A stretch of 64,000 bases of DNA from Nereocystis luetkeana (GCA_031213475.1 JARUPZ010000030.1:3995310-4059309), one strand, 5' to 3'. Counted from the stretch's first letter, positions 50,601-61,616 are shown. Made by a program: numbers and translations. Notes: generated by a model not told the origin, from the sequence alone.

Positions 50601-53600
50601 CGGGTCGAGTCGGGTCGGGTCAGGAGGTTTTGAAATCTCGCGGGTCGGGTCGGGTCGGGTCAGGGGATTTTCCAACCTCACGGGTCGGGCCGGGTCGAGT
50701 CAAGCGGCTTTCAAAATCTCGCGGGTCGGGTCGGGTCAAGTCAGCATACCTCAAATTTTTCGCGGGCTGACCCGACCCGACCCGACCCGACCTGACCCGT
50801 GAGGTTTAACCTGACCCGCGAAAAGCCCTGAAAAAAACTCAACAACCAGGGGGTCACGAAAAATTCAGTTCTTAACGATTCTCACCCAACCGATATATAA
50901 ATAAAGTGCGGGAAACGATTCCTTTCGCCCCGTCCACAAACGGTGCGTTTTTCCTTCTTTTTTTTTTTGGGCGGAAAAGAAAAACTTTTGCGAGATATCC
51001 ATGGTTTTCGCGAAATCAGCTGATCGTGGCCCTTGGCAAGCTGTAACATACTTGAGAAAACTGTCAAAACAACAGTATTTGTTTGCGCGGCCCTGGTGAT
51101 CACGACTCCCTAAAGCGGTACTATCGTCCCATCCGTCAATTCAAAATAAGTTACCCGAAAGGTTTTAGGGAAAAATTGTCCTGCACGGACCACATGCAGT
51201 ATACCGCGAAAATATATATATTTTTAAACATAAAACAAAAGGAGAGAACTGCGGCTGCTGCCGCCGCCGCCGCAAACAGCGCTGATGCTCGGCCTGACAC
51301 CAACAGCAAAAACATCTCCGGCAAAACTCAGACGACGTGCAGCGCACGCAAAAATACAGTTCTACCCCCAGCACAGCGGAGAGGGAGGGGGAAACCTTAC
51401 ACGCCCGCCCGCCCCCACCTTCGTTCCCGACCCTGCCCCCCCCCCCGTTTCCCCGCACCCAACACAAAAAGTGGGAATCAACTGACCGACCTATGTACCC
51501 ACTGCTGGGTACAGTACGTACGTGCAGCACCCACCGTCATCCTGAGCGTTCGGCGCTTGATCCCGAACACCCGGAAGCTCCCTCTGCTCCGCTGGCTGTT
51601 GCCGGATCTGCTGCTCCCCTCGCTACCGAAGCTGGCCATGGGACCGTACCGGAGCCTGCTAATCCCATCCTTCTCTTGGTCTGAGGCATCCAGGTACGAC
51701 GTCTCGGCCTCGCTTCGGGAGTAGTCACTATTGAGACAGCAGGGTGGATGTAGGGGGAGGGGGGAGGGGGGACGGGGGGGTGGTCAGGTCAGTGCAAGCC
51801 ACGCCAGAACGCCCCATAGCACAACAAGGCTCGTGATGATCGAATCGCTCGGGTCTACGACGGGCTTTAATCTGCCAACTCATGGTGCCCAACCGGTGCG
51901 GGTAACAGGGCAGGGGTGAGGAGAGTACAAGCCACAACCTATAATACGGTACGGATCCACAAAAGCAACGCCCGCCACAAAGTCCAGACAACGTCACACA
52001 GACGTCACGACAACGTCACGACCCCCTTACGATAGCGTCACGACAACGTTGTGACAACGTCCACGAAACGTTACGGCAACGTCCCGAAACCACCACGGGC
52101 AATTTCACGACTAAAAGTCCCGACAACGTCACCACATCACGGCTACATCACGACGAAGGGCCGACAATGTGACCACGACCTCACGACAACGTCCTCACGA
52201 CAACGTCACAGCAAAGTCCCGACAACGACAACGTCACAAAAAAATTACAGCAACGTCACGACCAAGCCCCGAAAACGTCCCGACAACGTGACGACAGCCT
52301 CATGACAACGCCACGACGACCTCACGACAACGTCCCGACACAATCACGACAACGTCGCCACGACGTCACGAAAATCTCACGGCAACCGTCCCCGACAAGG
52401 TCACGAAAAAGTCAAGGACAACGTGAAAAAAAAACGTCCGTACACGAAAACGTCACGGCAATGCCCCGATAACGTCACGACGACGTCATGACAAAACGTC
52501 CCGACAACGTTACGCAAACGTTACGAAAGCAAAGGTTCGCGCACACGGGTCTTTCACACGCGGGCAGGGCTCTCGAAACGCGGAAGCGGGCGGGCTATCG
52601 AACCTGCTGGCCGAGCCCGAGTCCGAGCCAGAGGAGTAGTCGAACCCGCGGCTCGCTAACGACTGCATCGAATACGCCCTCGAGTATCCCCTGGACGGAG
52701 CCGCCCTGACCACCACCCCGGCTACTCCCGCCACCCCCTCCCTTTCCGTCGCCCTCGCCCGCTCCCCCCTCCCCGTCGCTGCGGAAGCCCTGGAAAAGGC
52801 TCGCCCGTCCTCTGAACTTATCCGTCCGTCCTCCGCTGCGGTTCGCCGGTCCTCAGTCGCTGCCGCCGTCTCTGCTGCCGCTGCCGCCGCGGCCGCCGCG
52901 GCCGCCGCAGCTGCCACACCGCCGACAACGGGCATCTGGATACCCAAGCTTTTCGATAGGGAGGTCAGGCCGGTCAACCCGGCCACACCTCCGGCGGCGG
53001 CGACTCTTCGGCTGCCGCCCGCTTGAGGCTCGGCGCGATTAAGCGAGCTTCTCGTGCGGTGCCGCCGGGTGCTCCTGTTGCGAACCCTGCTCCCCTGCCT
53101 CTCTCCGCCCCCGCCCCCGCCACCACTGCCTCCACCACCACCACCGCCGCCTCCCCCGCCCCCTACACCCCCGGCACCGCTGTACCCGCCACCGGAACTC
53201 CTTCGGCCACCCCCACCCCCACCTCCACTCGCACCCCCACCCCCACCCCCACCGCCCCCAGCACCATCCCCACCGCCGCCACCACCACCATCACCACCAC
53301 TGCCACCTCCACCTCCACCACCATCACCACCGCCACCGCCGAAGAAATTGGCGATGGCGTTGTGAACGTTGTCGCGGCCCGCCGCGCGAGAGACCGAGCG
53401 AGCGTACAGGCGGTTGGCGACCTTCGAGTAGACGCCGTTGCCATTGCGATTTCTCTCGGTGGCTTGCCAGGTGCCACTGCAGGTCGCCGTTGGCAGGTCG
53501 CTGTCCGAGAGCTGCCAACAACGACAACAACAACAACAACAAAGGCGGCAACGACGATGACGATTCTTCAGGGGGAAAAAAGTACCTCCAAGTACACACA

Positions 53601-56600
53601 CAGCACCCCGTGAACAACGCCAGCAGCTACACAGACATCTAAACCAGTATATACCTAGTACCCGTATTCTGATGTTGCAACTGGAGCTAATATTAGGTTG
53701 AATTGACACACGGAACGAAAATGGAACGTGGAAGTGTGGTGAGCTTAATGCTTATTTCTAACCATACCGCCGGAGGATTAAGAAGAAAAAAAAAGGTACA
53801 CAAATGCAGTGCTGTGTACCATGGTACCACGCTAGCTAGACGGAAATATGAGAAACGCTTGGTCATCAGCGTCAAGACTAAAATGGTCCTTATATTTTCG
53901 TACAGAGCTGTGAAAAAAAAAAAAAAAACACACCCCAGCCGCGAGCTCGGTGATTTCGCCGAAACCCATCTTTGCAAGCTGCGTGTCATACTTCGATCGC
54001 GCGTATGTACCCACGGTTTTTTATAGGGCCTCACTACAACAAATCACAGACGGCATTGTATAGGCTAGTTGTTGCTCAATCGAGGAGCCCCATCAGTCAG
54101 ACATGGCCACCAAAAATACCTCCTGTACCGCACTGCTGTAGAGGAATGACCCTGCTACTCACCGATCGTTCTGGTTCGTTGGCGAGGTCGTGGTTGATCA
54201 AGACCGATTCGTCCTTCGTCAGCGCCTCCGTCAAGTCTCGGACCTCCCTCAGGTGTTCCTGTCCCGACGAATAATGGGAGGCGTTTATCGCCACGTGAGT
54301 GGGATGGGTCTTTGCTTTCGTCAGCCGCCAGCCACAACACGAGTGCAGAGCCGAAGCACGGGCACAGCGCAAAACGCTATTACGGGGGACCATATTAAAT
54401 ACCTGGTAGGACCTACGGCACAGACAAGAACAAATATTTCGTCCTATTTACTATGGTCCCCCATAATAAGGGTGTTTGCAAAAAAAAAACTTAGCGAAAG
54501 TACGCGTCACACACACAAAATGTTCTCGGAGCAATGCCCTGTGCCTACATACAAGCTTGCGCGTAAACGCCCCATCCGTGTAAAAAAAAGCAACAGCAAC
54601 AAGCGACAACACCAACAAAAACAACCTCTTGATATGAAACGAACCAACAACTACAACTGACGGCGATAACCGCGCCACCGACATGGTGCCGCCAACAGCA
54701 GCACCAGCGACAACACCAGCACCAACTTAAACGGCCACACCTACAACACCACCACTGACACCAACCAACACCAGTACCACCACCAACACGAACACCACCA
54801 AACACCACCAAACACCACCAACACCACCATAACCAAAACCACCCCGTTGTAAAAAAATCAAAAGCCAAAAAAAATACGCACAACCAACACAGGCTGCTGC
54901 CGCCGTCACCGCCACCGCAGCGGCAGCCGCAGCCCCAGCCGCGCACCTGCTCTGTGTCCGACAAGCTCGGCCCATACTTCTCCCCCGTCGTCGCCTGTAG
55001 TCGTCGCCGAGCAATGTTCTTGCGCGCTCGAGTGAGGCGCTGGGTGAGTCGGCTCTTGACCATCGAGATGATAAACAGCCTGTTGATGTGGACGATCGCT
55101 CCCTTGACCTCCCCCGCCGTCACCGACACCTGATATTAAGGCGAGCACAAATGGACGGCGCGTTCAAATGAATGAATGTCGCGCGTCGCACAAGACAGGA
55201 CACTTATCTCCTTCTAGATCCTGTGACCGTCGTCATCGACGCCTGATTCTGCGATACCTCTTGGTTGGTACTATCAATACCATCTGTCGTACAAAATAAA
55301 CTTATTTTTACACAAAGGACTGATCACGTGTTTCAACATTGATGATTTCAAATCACCACCTTCACTTTCCAGCTCTCTCGACAATAAGCCGCCTTCTCGG
55401 CGTTAAGCCGCGGTCACTGGTGCACCCCCTGCTCCCCTCAGGTACTTCTTATGCTCGCCTTCACTTCCATCCCGCAGAGGGAGGGTTCCAGCTATTACCA
55501 CCGCTCGTAGATTTTAACGATCTACGGTACTGCTGTGGAAGTAACCTACAGGTAGATAGATCATAACCTGCCTTTATGAGGCGTTGCGCAGGACCTGTAC
55601 CGACTACAGATCCGGATCCAACCCTGGAAGTATGTCCTAGATCATGCAGAATATGCCGCTCCCACCCGGCAGCAGGAGGTAGATGAAACCGGCATCATAC
55701 CAGAAACCTACCTGTCCTGAGTATATAGTATCACCCAGTAGATGTATCTGAGATGTGAATAAATACGCCAGCTACTGCGGGGTGTGGACACACTAATCAG
55801 GACCAAATTTGCTACTTCAAAATAATGGAATATATAGGTTTCGGTGTATATGATGGGGCCACCATTACTTTGGCCTCCCGCACATACAGCTGTGACTTCG
55901 ACCAATAGATTAGCCTGCACGCACTTGGAAGCACTCGGCTTCGACAAGCGGCGTCAAACGTCTGTGTGTGTGAGAGAGTTCGACCAATTGCTCACGCTAG
56001 AGGATACTCAGCATGCAGGGTGCGAGGATCTACGGCCCTACCAGTACGACGTATCACGCGAGGGTCTATGGTCATATACCAGTACGGGCCTGCATAACAT
56101 GAATACCCCCCCCTTCGCCCCATCCACCCCCTGCAACCATACCCCGGCTGAAAACACACCCAAACCCACACATACATACATCCCCATCCTGACCTGCTTG
56201 AAGGGCACGGGTGGGCCCGGCCTCGCCCCCACCCGCTCGTCAAACCCGGCGTCCCCTCTCCTGGGCACCATGCGCAGCATCCAAGGGTGCTCCTGTGCCT
56301 CCCGCACCGTCGCCCTCTCGGACACGCTCTTGTGCAGCAGCGCCGACAGCAGGCTTCTCAGCGTCCCCGAGGCCTTCCTATCCCCACGCCCCCCCCGCCT
56401 CCCGCCAAACTCGCTAGACGAAAACGCCTCGTCGTGCGTCATCAGGGGAGAGGAGGCCGACCTCACGGGGGGAGCTTTCCCGTGCCCCCCCCTCCCGCTG
56501 ATCCCGGCGCTCCCCGACATCCGCGGGACGATCGCCTGCTCATGCCGCTTTGTCTCCCCTCCGTCCCCACCCCCCCCCATCCCCCCCACCGCCACCACTA

Positions 56601-59600
56601 CCACTACCACCACCAAAACTACCACCGCCACCACTACCACCACCACTACCGCCACCACCACCACCACCGCCGGCGCCGGCCAACAAAGACGACGCCACCG
56701 AGGAGAGCGTGGCCGTAGAAGACACAGACGACATCATCCCGCCCCAGACAGACCTCTTCGGCGGCTGCTTCTGCTGCTGCTTCTGCTGCTGCTGCTTCTG
56801 CTGTTGGTGGTGGTGGTGGTGGTGGTCCTGCCCACCTTTGCCCTTACCGCCCTTCCCGAAAGGCGTCGCATCCGCCGCGGAAGCCCTGTCGAACGCCGGG
56901 GGCCTGTCCGAAGCGCGTCTGCTTCCGCCGCTCTCGGGTCTCCGGAACCACTCGTGGTCTAGGGGGACCGTTCTCGTCGGCGTTCTTCGCGGGGGCGTCG
57001 ACAGCACCTCCCCCAACAGCTCTCCACCACCACCACCACCCCCACCACCACCCCCACCACCATCGCTACCGCTGTCGCCGCCGCCGCTTCGGGATGATCT
57101 ACCGTACGCGGTGCCGTTAAACCGGGGATGGCTTAGGGACAGCCGCCCTGGGGCGGAGGGAAGGTCGGAGTCGTCGCGGCCACGTCGCGGAGGCAACTTC
57201 CCACCAGCGGGGAACGGGGGGGAGGAGGCGGAGGAGGCCGAAGAACTCTTTCCCGCGGCACCGTTGGACGAGGGCTTCTTGTTTTTGCTCGTTTGGCCGC
57301 CCCCGCCCCCGCCCCCACCGCCACCGCCACCGCCGAACTGACGGCTGCCCAAGGCTGGGAGTTGCCCGGGACTGGATATTTTGTTTGTGGTGGGGAAAGG
57401 GGGAGGGGGACGGTTGGGAAGGGAGGGCCGAAGAGACAAGACATACAGATAGACACAGACAGACGAAAGACATGGCCACATTTCTCTGTTGTTTCGTCGA
57501 TGTATAATGCATGGGTTCCCAGTAGTTTCTTCCTTCGAAGCCAATCACCCATGCCCCCGTCCGTTCCCTCCCCGTCACCCCCCGTCCCCCCCTCCAGCCT
57601 GGCCGGTGAAAACCCGACGTGCTCCGCCCCGGCATTGTAGGGGTACGCGAGGGTCTGCGGTCATACGATTATATACGCATGACAACATGTACACCCCCCC
57701 GGCAATAAACCAGGTATGAAAAAACGTAAGGAGCGCCCACATGTTGGGAGGTGTGTCTATTACGAGTAGGAACGGTGCTCCGTCTCGAAAATAATGCGCG
57801 GCCAATGGTCAAATAACTTGGAGAAAATCAACAAATGAGTACGCCCTCCCCCCGCATACCGCAGGCAATGTCTCCATGGTCGGTGCAAACCCGACATGCT
57901 CCGTCCAGGCATTGTAGGGATGCGAGGGTCTACGGCCATACGACTACGGCCATGCGTGAGACCGAGTACGTCCCTCCTATCGGGTACCCCCCCCCCCCCC
58001 CCCCCCCCTCCCCCCCCCCCCCCCTTCCCCACCCCACCCCCTCCAACCATACCTGACACCCACACTCGCGACAGTAACCGGCCAAAACATTGTACATAGA
58101 AAATACCGCGCATTTTGGGCGCGTCAATATATATATTACCTTAACCCTTTTGGGACCGCAGTCCCGTTCTGGGGAAAAGCCAGCCAATTTTCAAGTAGTT
58201 TGTCCCCGAAACGGGACTGCGGATTTAAAAAGGGGTCAACGCACAACTACGGGGAATCATGCACACTGACCAGAACCCACGATGGGTCCGAAGACCAGGA
58301 AATATTCCCGTTCATTTTGGTTGCGCTTGCTACTGTAAGTGCCCCCGTGGCAGTTTCAGCGCTGGGAGGCGGTCAGTCAAAAGGGGGGTCACAATCAAGA
58401 TCTCATAATAAACCACTCGAGGGCGGAAATATAAGGGCGGCTAGGGTTCCAGTGTAGGGAGGCGGTCAGTCAAAAGGGGGGGGGGGGGGGTCAAAAGCGC
58501 GGTCTCCTCATAATATACCACTCGAGGGCGAAAATATAAGGGCGGCTAGGGTTCCAGTGTAGGGAGGCGGTCAGTCAAAAGGGGGGGGGGGGGGGGGTCA
58601 AAAGCGCCGTTTCCTAATAATATACCACTCGAGGGCGAAAATATAAGGGCGGCTAGGGTTCCAGTGAAGGGAGGCGGTCAGTCAAAAGGGGGGGGGGGGG
58701 GGTCAAAAGCGCCGTCTCCTGATAATATACCACTCGAGGGCGAAAATATAAGGGCGGCTAGGGTTCCAGTGTAGGGAGGCGGTCAGTCAAAAGGGGGGGG
58801 GGGGGGGTCAAAAGCGCCGTCTCCTAATAATATACCACTCGAGGGCGAAAATAAGGGCGGCTAGGGTTCCAGTGTAGGGAGGCGGTCAGTCAAAAGGGGG
58901 GGGGGGGGGGGGGGGGGGTCAAAAGCGCCGTCTCCTAATAATATACCAGTGGAAACGAAGGACCGCTTGGGGTATCAACATCACCACACATCAACGGTTC
59001 CCCCCCCCAACAATTTTCGTTCAGAGCGATAGCATATTTTGGACGGAAAGGTAGGGGCCGCTTCTAATAGGGCATTCATCACAACAGCACACCAGCGCCC
59101 TTCACGTGTTCTGCCAAAAAGTGGCAACACCACTGGAAGCACGTTATCCCTCATCACGTCTGCAATAGTCTGTGTTCAGAGTGATGGCTTATTCCTATAG
59201 CAGACGTGATGAGGGATAACATGACGGGTCTTCACACTAGTACAGGGGGGGCGGGGGGGGGTGGGTGTACTCGATAGGAGATATGTACTCGACCTCATGC
59301 ATGGCCGTAGTCGTATGACCATAGCCCCTCGCACCCCTACAATGCCGGGACGGAGCATGTCGGGTTTTCACCGACCAGGCAGACATTGCTTGCACCAAGC
59401 GCGAAGCGCCGTGAGGTGTCTGGCGAGTCGCATGAAGGGTGAGCTGCATCCTACCACAGAACCGGGGGGGGTAGGGGGGCATAATACAGTAGCCCCCCCG
59501 CCCACAGGGCAGTCTGAGGAAGGCGGTATCCCGATACAATGCGGCCAAAACCGCTCGACGCGACTGGGGAATCGCACTCTTACCCTGGAACGGACAAGGC

Positions 59601-60005
59601 GGCTTCCCTCAATAAGGCTGTCATGCTGCTCCCGACACACCCGCCACCCTACCGGGGTGGGCTGATGTTATAATTAGAACCCACGCGATGGGCCCGAACA
59701 CCAGGTATCCCCTCGTATACACACAACATATCTGGTTCCGATTACACCCGGGTACCATCTTCCACCGTCATAAAAATACACTCGACAAGTCCTTAAAAGT
59801 TCCGTCCAGAGCCATGCGAACAAAAAGTTTCGGTCACCTCTGCAAGTCGGCATCCTCCTCCCCTTGCCCGTCTTGAGGGATCTCGATCGGCCCCAAAGAC
59901 ATCGCATCCACCGAGTCCGTCTCCGCCAAACTCCCCGCGCCAGCTCCCGCCCCCAACCATCGTCTCCCCTCCGGCAATCGCACGAGGTCTCCCCTCCCCG
60001 ACTGT

Positions 60006-60037
<32 letters not shown>

Positions 60038-61142
60038 CCGGGTCCCTTCTGCGGCCGCCTCTGCGGCCGCTTCCGCCGCTTCTACAGCGGCCGCCTGCTC
60101 AGAAGAACAACAAAACAAAAAAAGAAAAAAGAAGGCCGAACAACGCTTCTTTCTTAACCCTGTTAGTACCGCAGTCCCTTTTGGGGGACAAAGTACTTAG
60201 AATTTGAGTGACTTGTCTCCAAAACGGGACCGCGGTTCTCAAAGGGTCTAGCTTTTCGAGACTGCAGGTCCGAAAAGCGAGGCGTCTAAACAAGAATAGG
60301 ATAATATTGTTCCCAGCCACCCCCTCCGTGCTCCGTCCCGGTATTATAGGGATGCGAGGGTCTATGGCCGTACAACTACGGCCGTGCATGGTAGTGAGCA
60401 CCCCCCCCCCCCCCCCCCCAAGGTCTTCGCGCGCGCAGGGGGTTATAACACAAATAAACGAAGCCCAAAGCCCGAACACCACATCTCCAACCTCCAAAAA
60501 CCCGAAATAACACGTTGAATAAACAAAAAAAAGCAAAAAAACACCAAAAAGACACCAACAGACAAAAAAAAAAGATAAAAAAGACAAAAAACAAACAACA
60601 CCAATCACACGTTTAAAAAAACGTCAACATCGTCAACAGCAGAATCAACACCAACACCACCCGAAGCCACAAACACCGACACCAACAGTACCGTGACTAC
60701 AGTATCACTCCTCCACCAACACCACTTCATCAACACCCCCCCCTACCACCATGCTCCGTCTCGAAAGGGATGCGTGGTCAATGGTCAAATGACTAAGGCA
60801 AGCAACAAATGAGACGCCCCTCCCCCACCCCCCCCCACCCCCACCACCACCACCACCACGACCAGCACCGTCATTATCGCCCCCACCAACACCGCCAACG
60901 ACACCAACACACCTGAGCGGCAGCCGCTGCCCGACGCGCCACCAGCTTAGCCTCAGCCGCTTCCTGCTTGAGCACCTCCTCATCGCCCTCATCCACGTCT
61001 TCCGGGAACAGCAGCGGCTGCCGGCAGATCTCGAGGAAGAGGTTGGAGGGGTCCGTGTCGAAGAAAGGGGGTGTGCCGAATCGGAACACCCAGAGACACA
61101 CTCCCGCCGCCCACACGTCCGCGGCGAAGGCATCGTAGGTGC
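47671..61142 (-). CDS. CaMKK-like protein kinase with long low-complexity insertion and tail (5' partial)
   Basis: Ten minus-strand exons: 61142-60913, 60094-59838, 57344-56699, 56535-56194, 55129-54947, 54258-54163, 53511-52604, 51727-51535, 49386-49261 and 48240-47671 (stop), about 1,182 residues. Exon 1 gives kinase subdomain IX, ADVWAAGVCLWVFRFGTPPF, and LLFPEDVDE. Exon 4 gives subdomain XI, LLSALLHKSVSERATVREAQ then EHPWM. Exon 5 reads VTAGEVKGAIVHINRL, like the segment that follows the catalytic domain in CaMKK, GRIK and SAK1 kinases; these phosphorylate CaMK or SnRK1/AMPK activation loops. About 390 residues rich in Ala, Gln, His and Gly are inserted between IX and XI, and a Gly/Ala/Ser-rich tail of over 500 residues follows. 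The N-lobe exons, with the ATP site, lie beyond 64000. The exon 3/4 junction (Gly-codon repeat) and the donor of exon 7 (GTTCG) are the least certain. Confidence 0.82.
49410..49550 (-). repeat. C-tailed repeats D and E side by side
   Basis: A G run then GTACGCATGTCGCGCATGGC, CGTAGTCGTATGACC (family D), then GGGGGCGTACTCATTAG and GGTGTACTCATTTGTTGCTT, GCC, CATTTGACCACGCATC (family E inverted). In a kinase intron. Confidence 0.75.
49940..50820 (+). repeat. GGGTC-rich repeat field
   Basis: Two blocks (about 49940-50280 and 50480-50820) of CGGGTCGGGTCGGGTC runs separated by phrases such as AGGTTTTGAAATCTCGCGGG. Each block ends in the complementary GACCCGACCCG or GACCCGCGGGTC, so the field has a strongly palindromic character. 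In a kinase intron. Confidence 0.85.
51975..52520 (+). repeat. Degenerate CACGACAACGTC minisatellite
   Basis: Roughly 40 imperfect units of 10-14 bases built from ACGTCACGACAACGTC, with variants such as CCCGACAACGTC. In the kinase intron just downstream of exon 7. Confidence 0.88.
54378..54468 (+). mobile_element. MITE family A, copy 5 (short)
   Basis: TATTACGGGGGACCATATTA at the left and TACTATGGTCCCCCATAATA at the right, only ~91 bp. In a kinase intron. Confidence 0.85.
55340..55500 (+). repeat. Diverged part-copy of repeat F
   Basis: CTTCACTTTCCAGC, GCCGCGGTCACTGGTGCACC, CTGCTCCCC, GGTAC and CCGCAGAGGGAGGGTTC follow the order of 40783-40910. In a kinase intron. Confidence 0.6.
55530..55700 (+). 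repeat. Dispersed ~200 bp repeat (family C), copy 5
   Basis: CAGGACCTGTACCGACTACA, CCAACCCTGGAAGTATGTCC, TAGATCATGCAGA and CCCACCCGGCAGCAGGA. In a kinase intron. Confidence 0.75.
56043..56112 (+). repeat. C-tailed repeat (family D), short copy
   Basis: GCGAGGGTCTATGGTCATA, GGGCCTGCATAACATGAATA followed by CCCCCCCC. In a kinase intron. Confidence 0.6.
57592..57851 (+). repeat. C-tailed repeats D then E in tandem
   Basis: Family D (57592-57700) ends ACATGTACACCCCCCC. Family E (57730-57851) ends AAATGAGTACGCCCTCCCCC. Both contain GTGCTCCG(T/C)C followed by a direct run to the C tail. In a kinase intron. Confidence 0.85.
57857..58024 (+). repeat. C-tailed repeat (family D) with a long C tail
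   Basis: Begins GCAGGCAATGTCTCCATGGT, passes through GTAGGGATGCGAGGGTCTAC and ends CGGGTA followed by about 38 bases of almost pure C with one T. In a kinase intron. Confidence 0.85.
58141..58237. repeat. ~95 bp palindromic repeat (family B), copy 4
   Basis: TTAACCCTTTTGGGACCGCA, GTCCCGTTCTGGGG on the left and TTTGTCCCCGAAACGGGACT, GCGG with AAAAAGGGGTCAA on the right. In a kinase intron. Confidence 0.85.
58360..58945 (+). repeat. 105 bp minisatellite with a variable G run, six units
   Basis: Units start GGGAGGCGGTCAGTCAAAAG at 58364, 58458, 58562, 58669, 58774 and 58878. Each continues with a G run of changing length, then TCAAAAGCGCCGTCTCCT, AATAATATACCACTCGAGGG and ATATAAGGGCGGCTAGGGTT. 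The first unit is the most diverged and has the shortest G run; the last has the longest. Lone units occur at 39608-39650 and, inverted, 42738-42778. Confidence 0.95.
59143..59220. repeat. Perfect 21 bp inverted repeat with a 36-base loop
   Basis: The left arm 59143-59163 (GTTATCCCTCATCACGTCTG plus C) is exactly complementary to the right arm 59200-59220. In a kinase intron. Confidence 0.95.
59245..59392 (-). repeat. C-tailed repeat (family D), complete copy
   Basis: A G-rich run, then GGGTGTACTCGATAGGAGAT, CATGCATGGCCGTAGTCGTA, CAATGCCGGGACGGAGCATG and TCGGGTTTTCACCGACCAGG. In a kinase intron. Confidence 0.88.
60154..60248. repeat. ~95 bp palindromic repeat (family B), copy 5
   Basis: TTAACCCTGTTAGTACCGCA and GTCCC on the left, AAAACGGGACCGCGG and TCTCAAAGGGT on the right. 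In a kinase intron. Confidence 0.8.
60310..60419 (+). repeat. C-tailed repeat (family D)
   Basis: GTGCTCCGTCCCGGTATTAT, GATGCGAGGGTCTATGGCCG and GTGAGCA followed by an uninterrupted C run of about 19 bases. In a kinase intron. Confidence 0.85.
60750..60830 (+). repeat. C-tailed repeat (family E), short copy
   Basis: ATGCTCCGTCTCGAAAGGGA, TGCGTGGTCAATGGTCAAAT, AAGCAACAAATGAGACGCCC followed by a C-rich tail. It lacks the upstream half. In a kinase intron. Confidence 0.8.
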
Positions 61143-61262
61143 CTTGCCGTCGGAGACTGTTTTTCGTTTTTCGTTTTTCGTTTTGAGTTTGGTTGTTTCG
61201 TTTTGTTTTGTTTTTTCGTAATTTTGTGGCGTTTTTTTTTTCATGAAATTGTGTGTGTATTT

Positions 61263-61308
<46 letters not shown>

Positions 61309-61616
61309 GTTCAATATCGAGTTTTGTTTTTTGTTTGTGGTATTTGGTTTCGTTTGTCGCGAAGGGGATACACGGGAATACGGCAATACGAGCACGGGCA
61401 TGAGGGGGAGGGAGGAAAGCGGAGAGGGGGAATAAGGTATGGTATGGGCCTCCTCACTTCTCGTGGTGTCTCTCACTACTTGTATGGTTCTTATCTTACA
61501 GGACATTGATCCCACAAGAAGAAAATAGAATGTGTCTCAGGTATCACCTCTCCCAGAATATCACATACCTACTGTAGTATCAGGTATTAATAGTATGGAA
61601 TGAACATCGAATGTAA

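Noticed and set aside
49940..50820. GGGTC runs as a telomere or interstitial telomere
   Set aside because: The unit is not a known telomere repeat, the orientation flips within the block and it lies inside a gene.
53023..53613. Thr/Pro-rich plus-strand frame of 196 codons
   Set aside because: It is antisense to the Gly/Ala-rich kinase tail exon and arises from CACCAC-type codon repeats.
55844..56962. 372-codon open frame on the plus strand
   Set aside because: It is antisense to the kinase exons and is held open by their CCA/CTG-type repeats; the kinase motifs are on the minus strand.
58360..58945. Regular repeats resembling a CRISPR array
   Set aside because: The whole 105 base unit repeats, with no unique spacers; it is a minisatellite in a eukaryotic intron.
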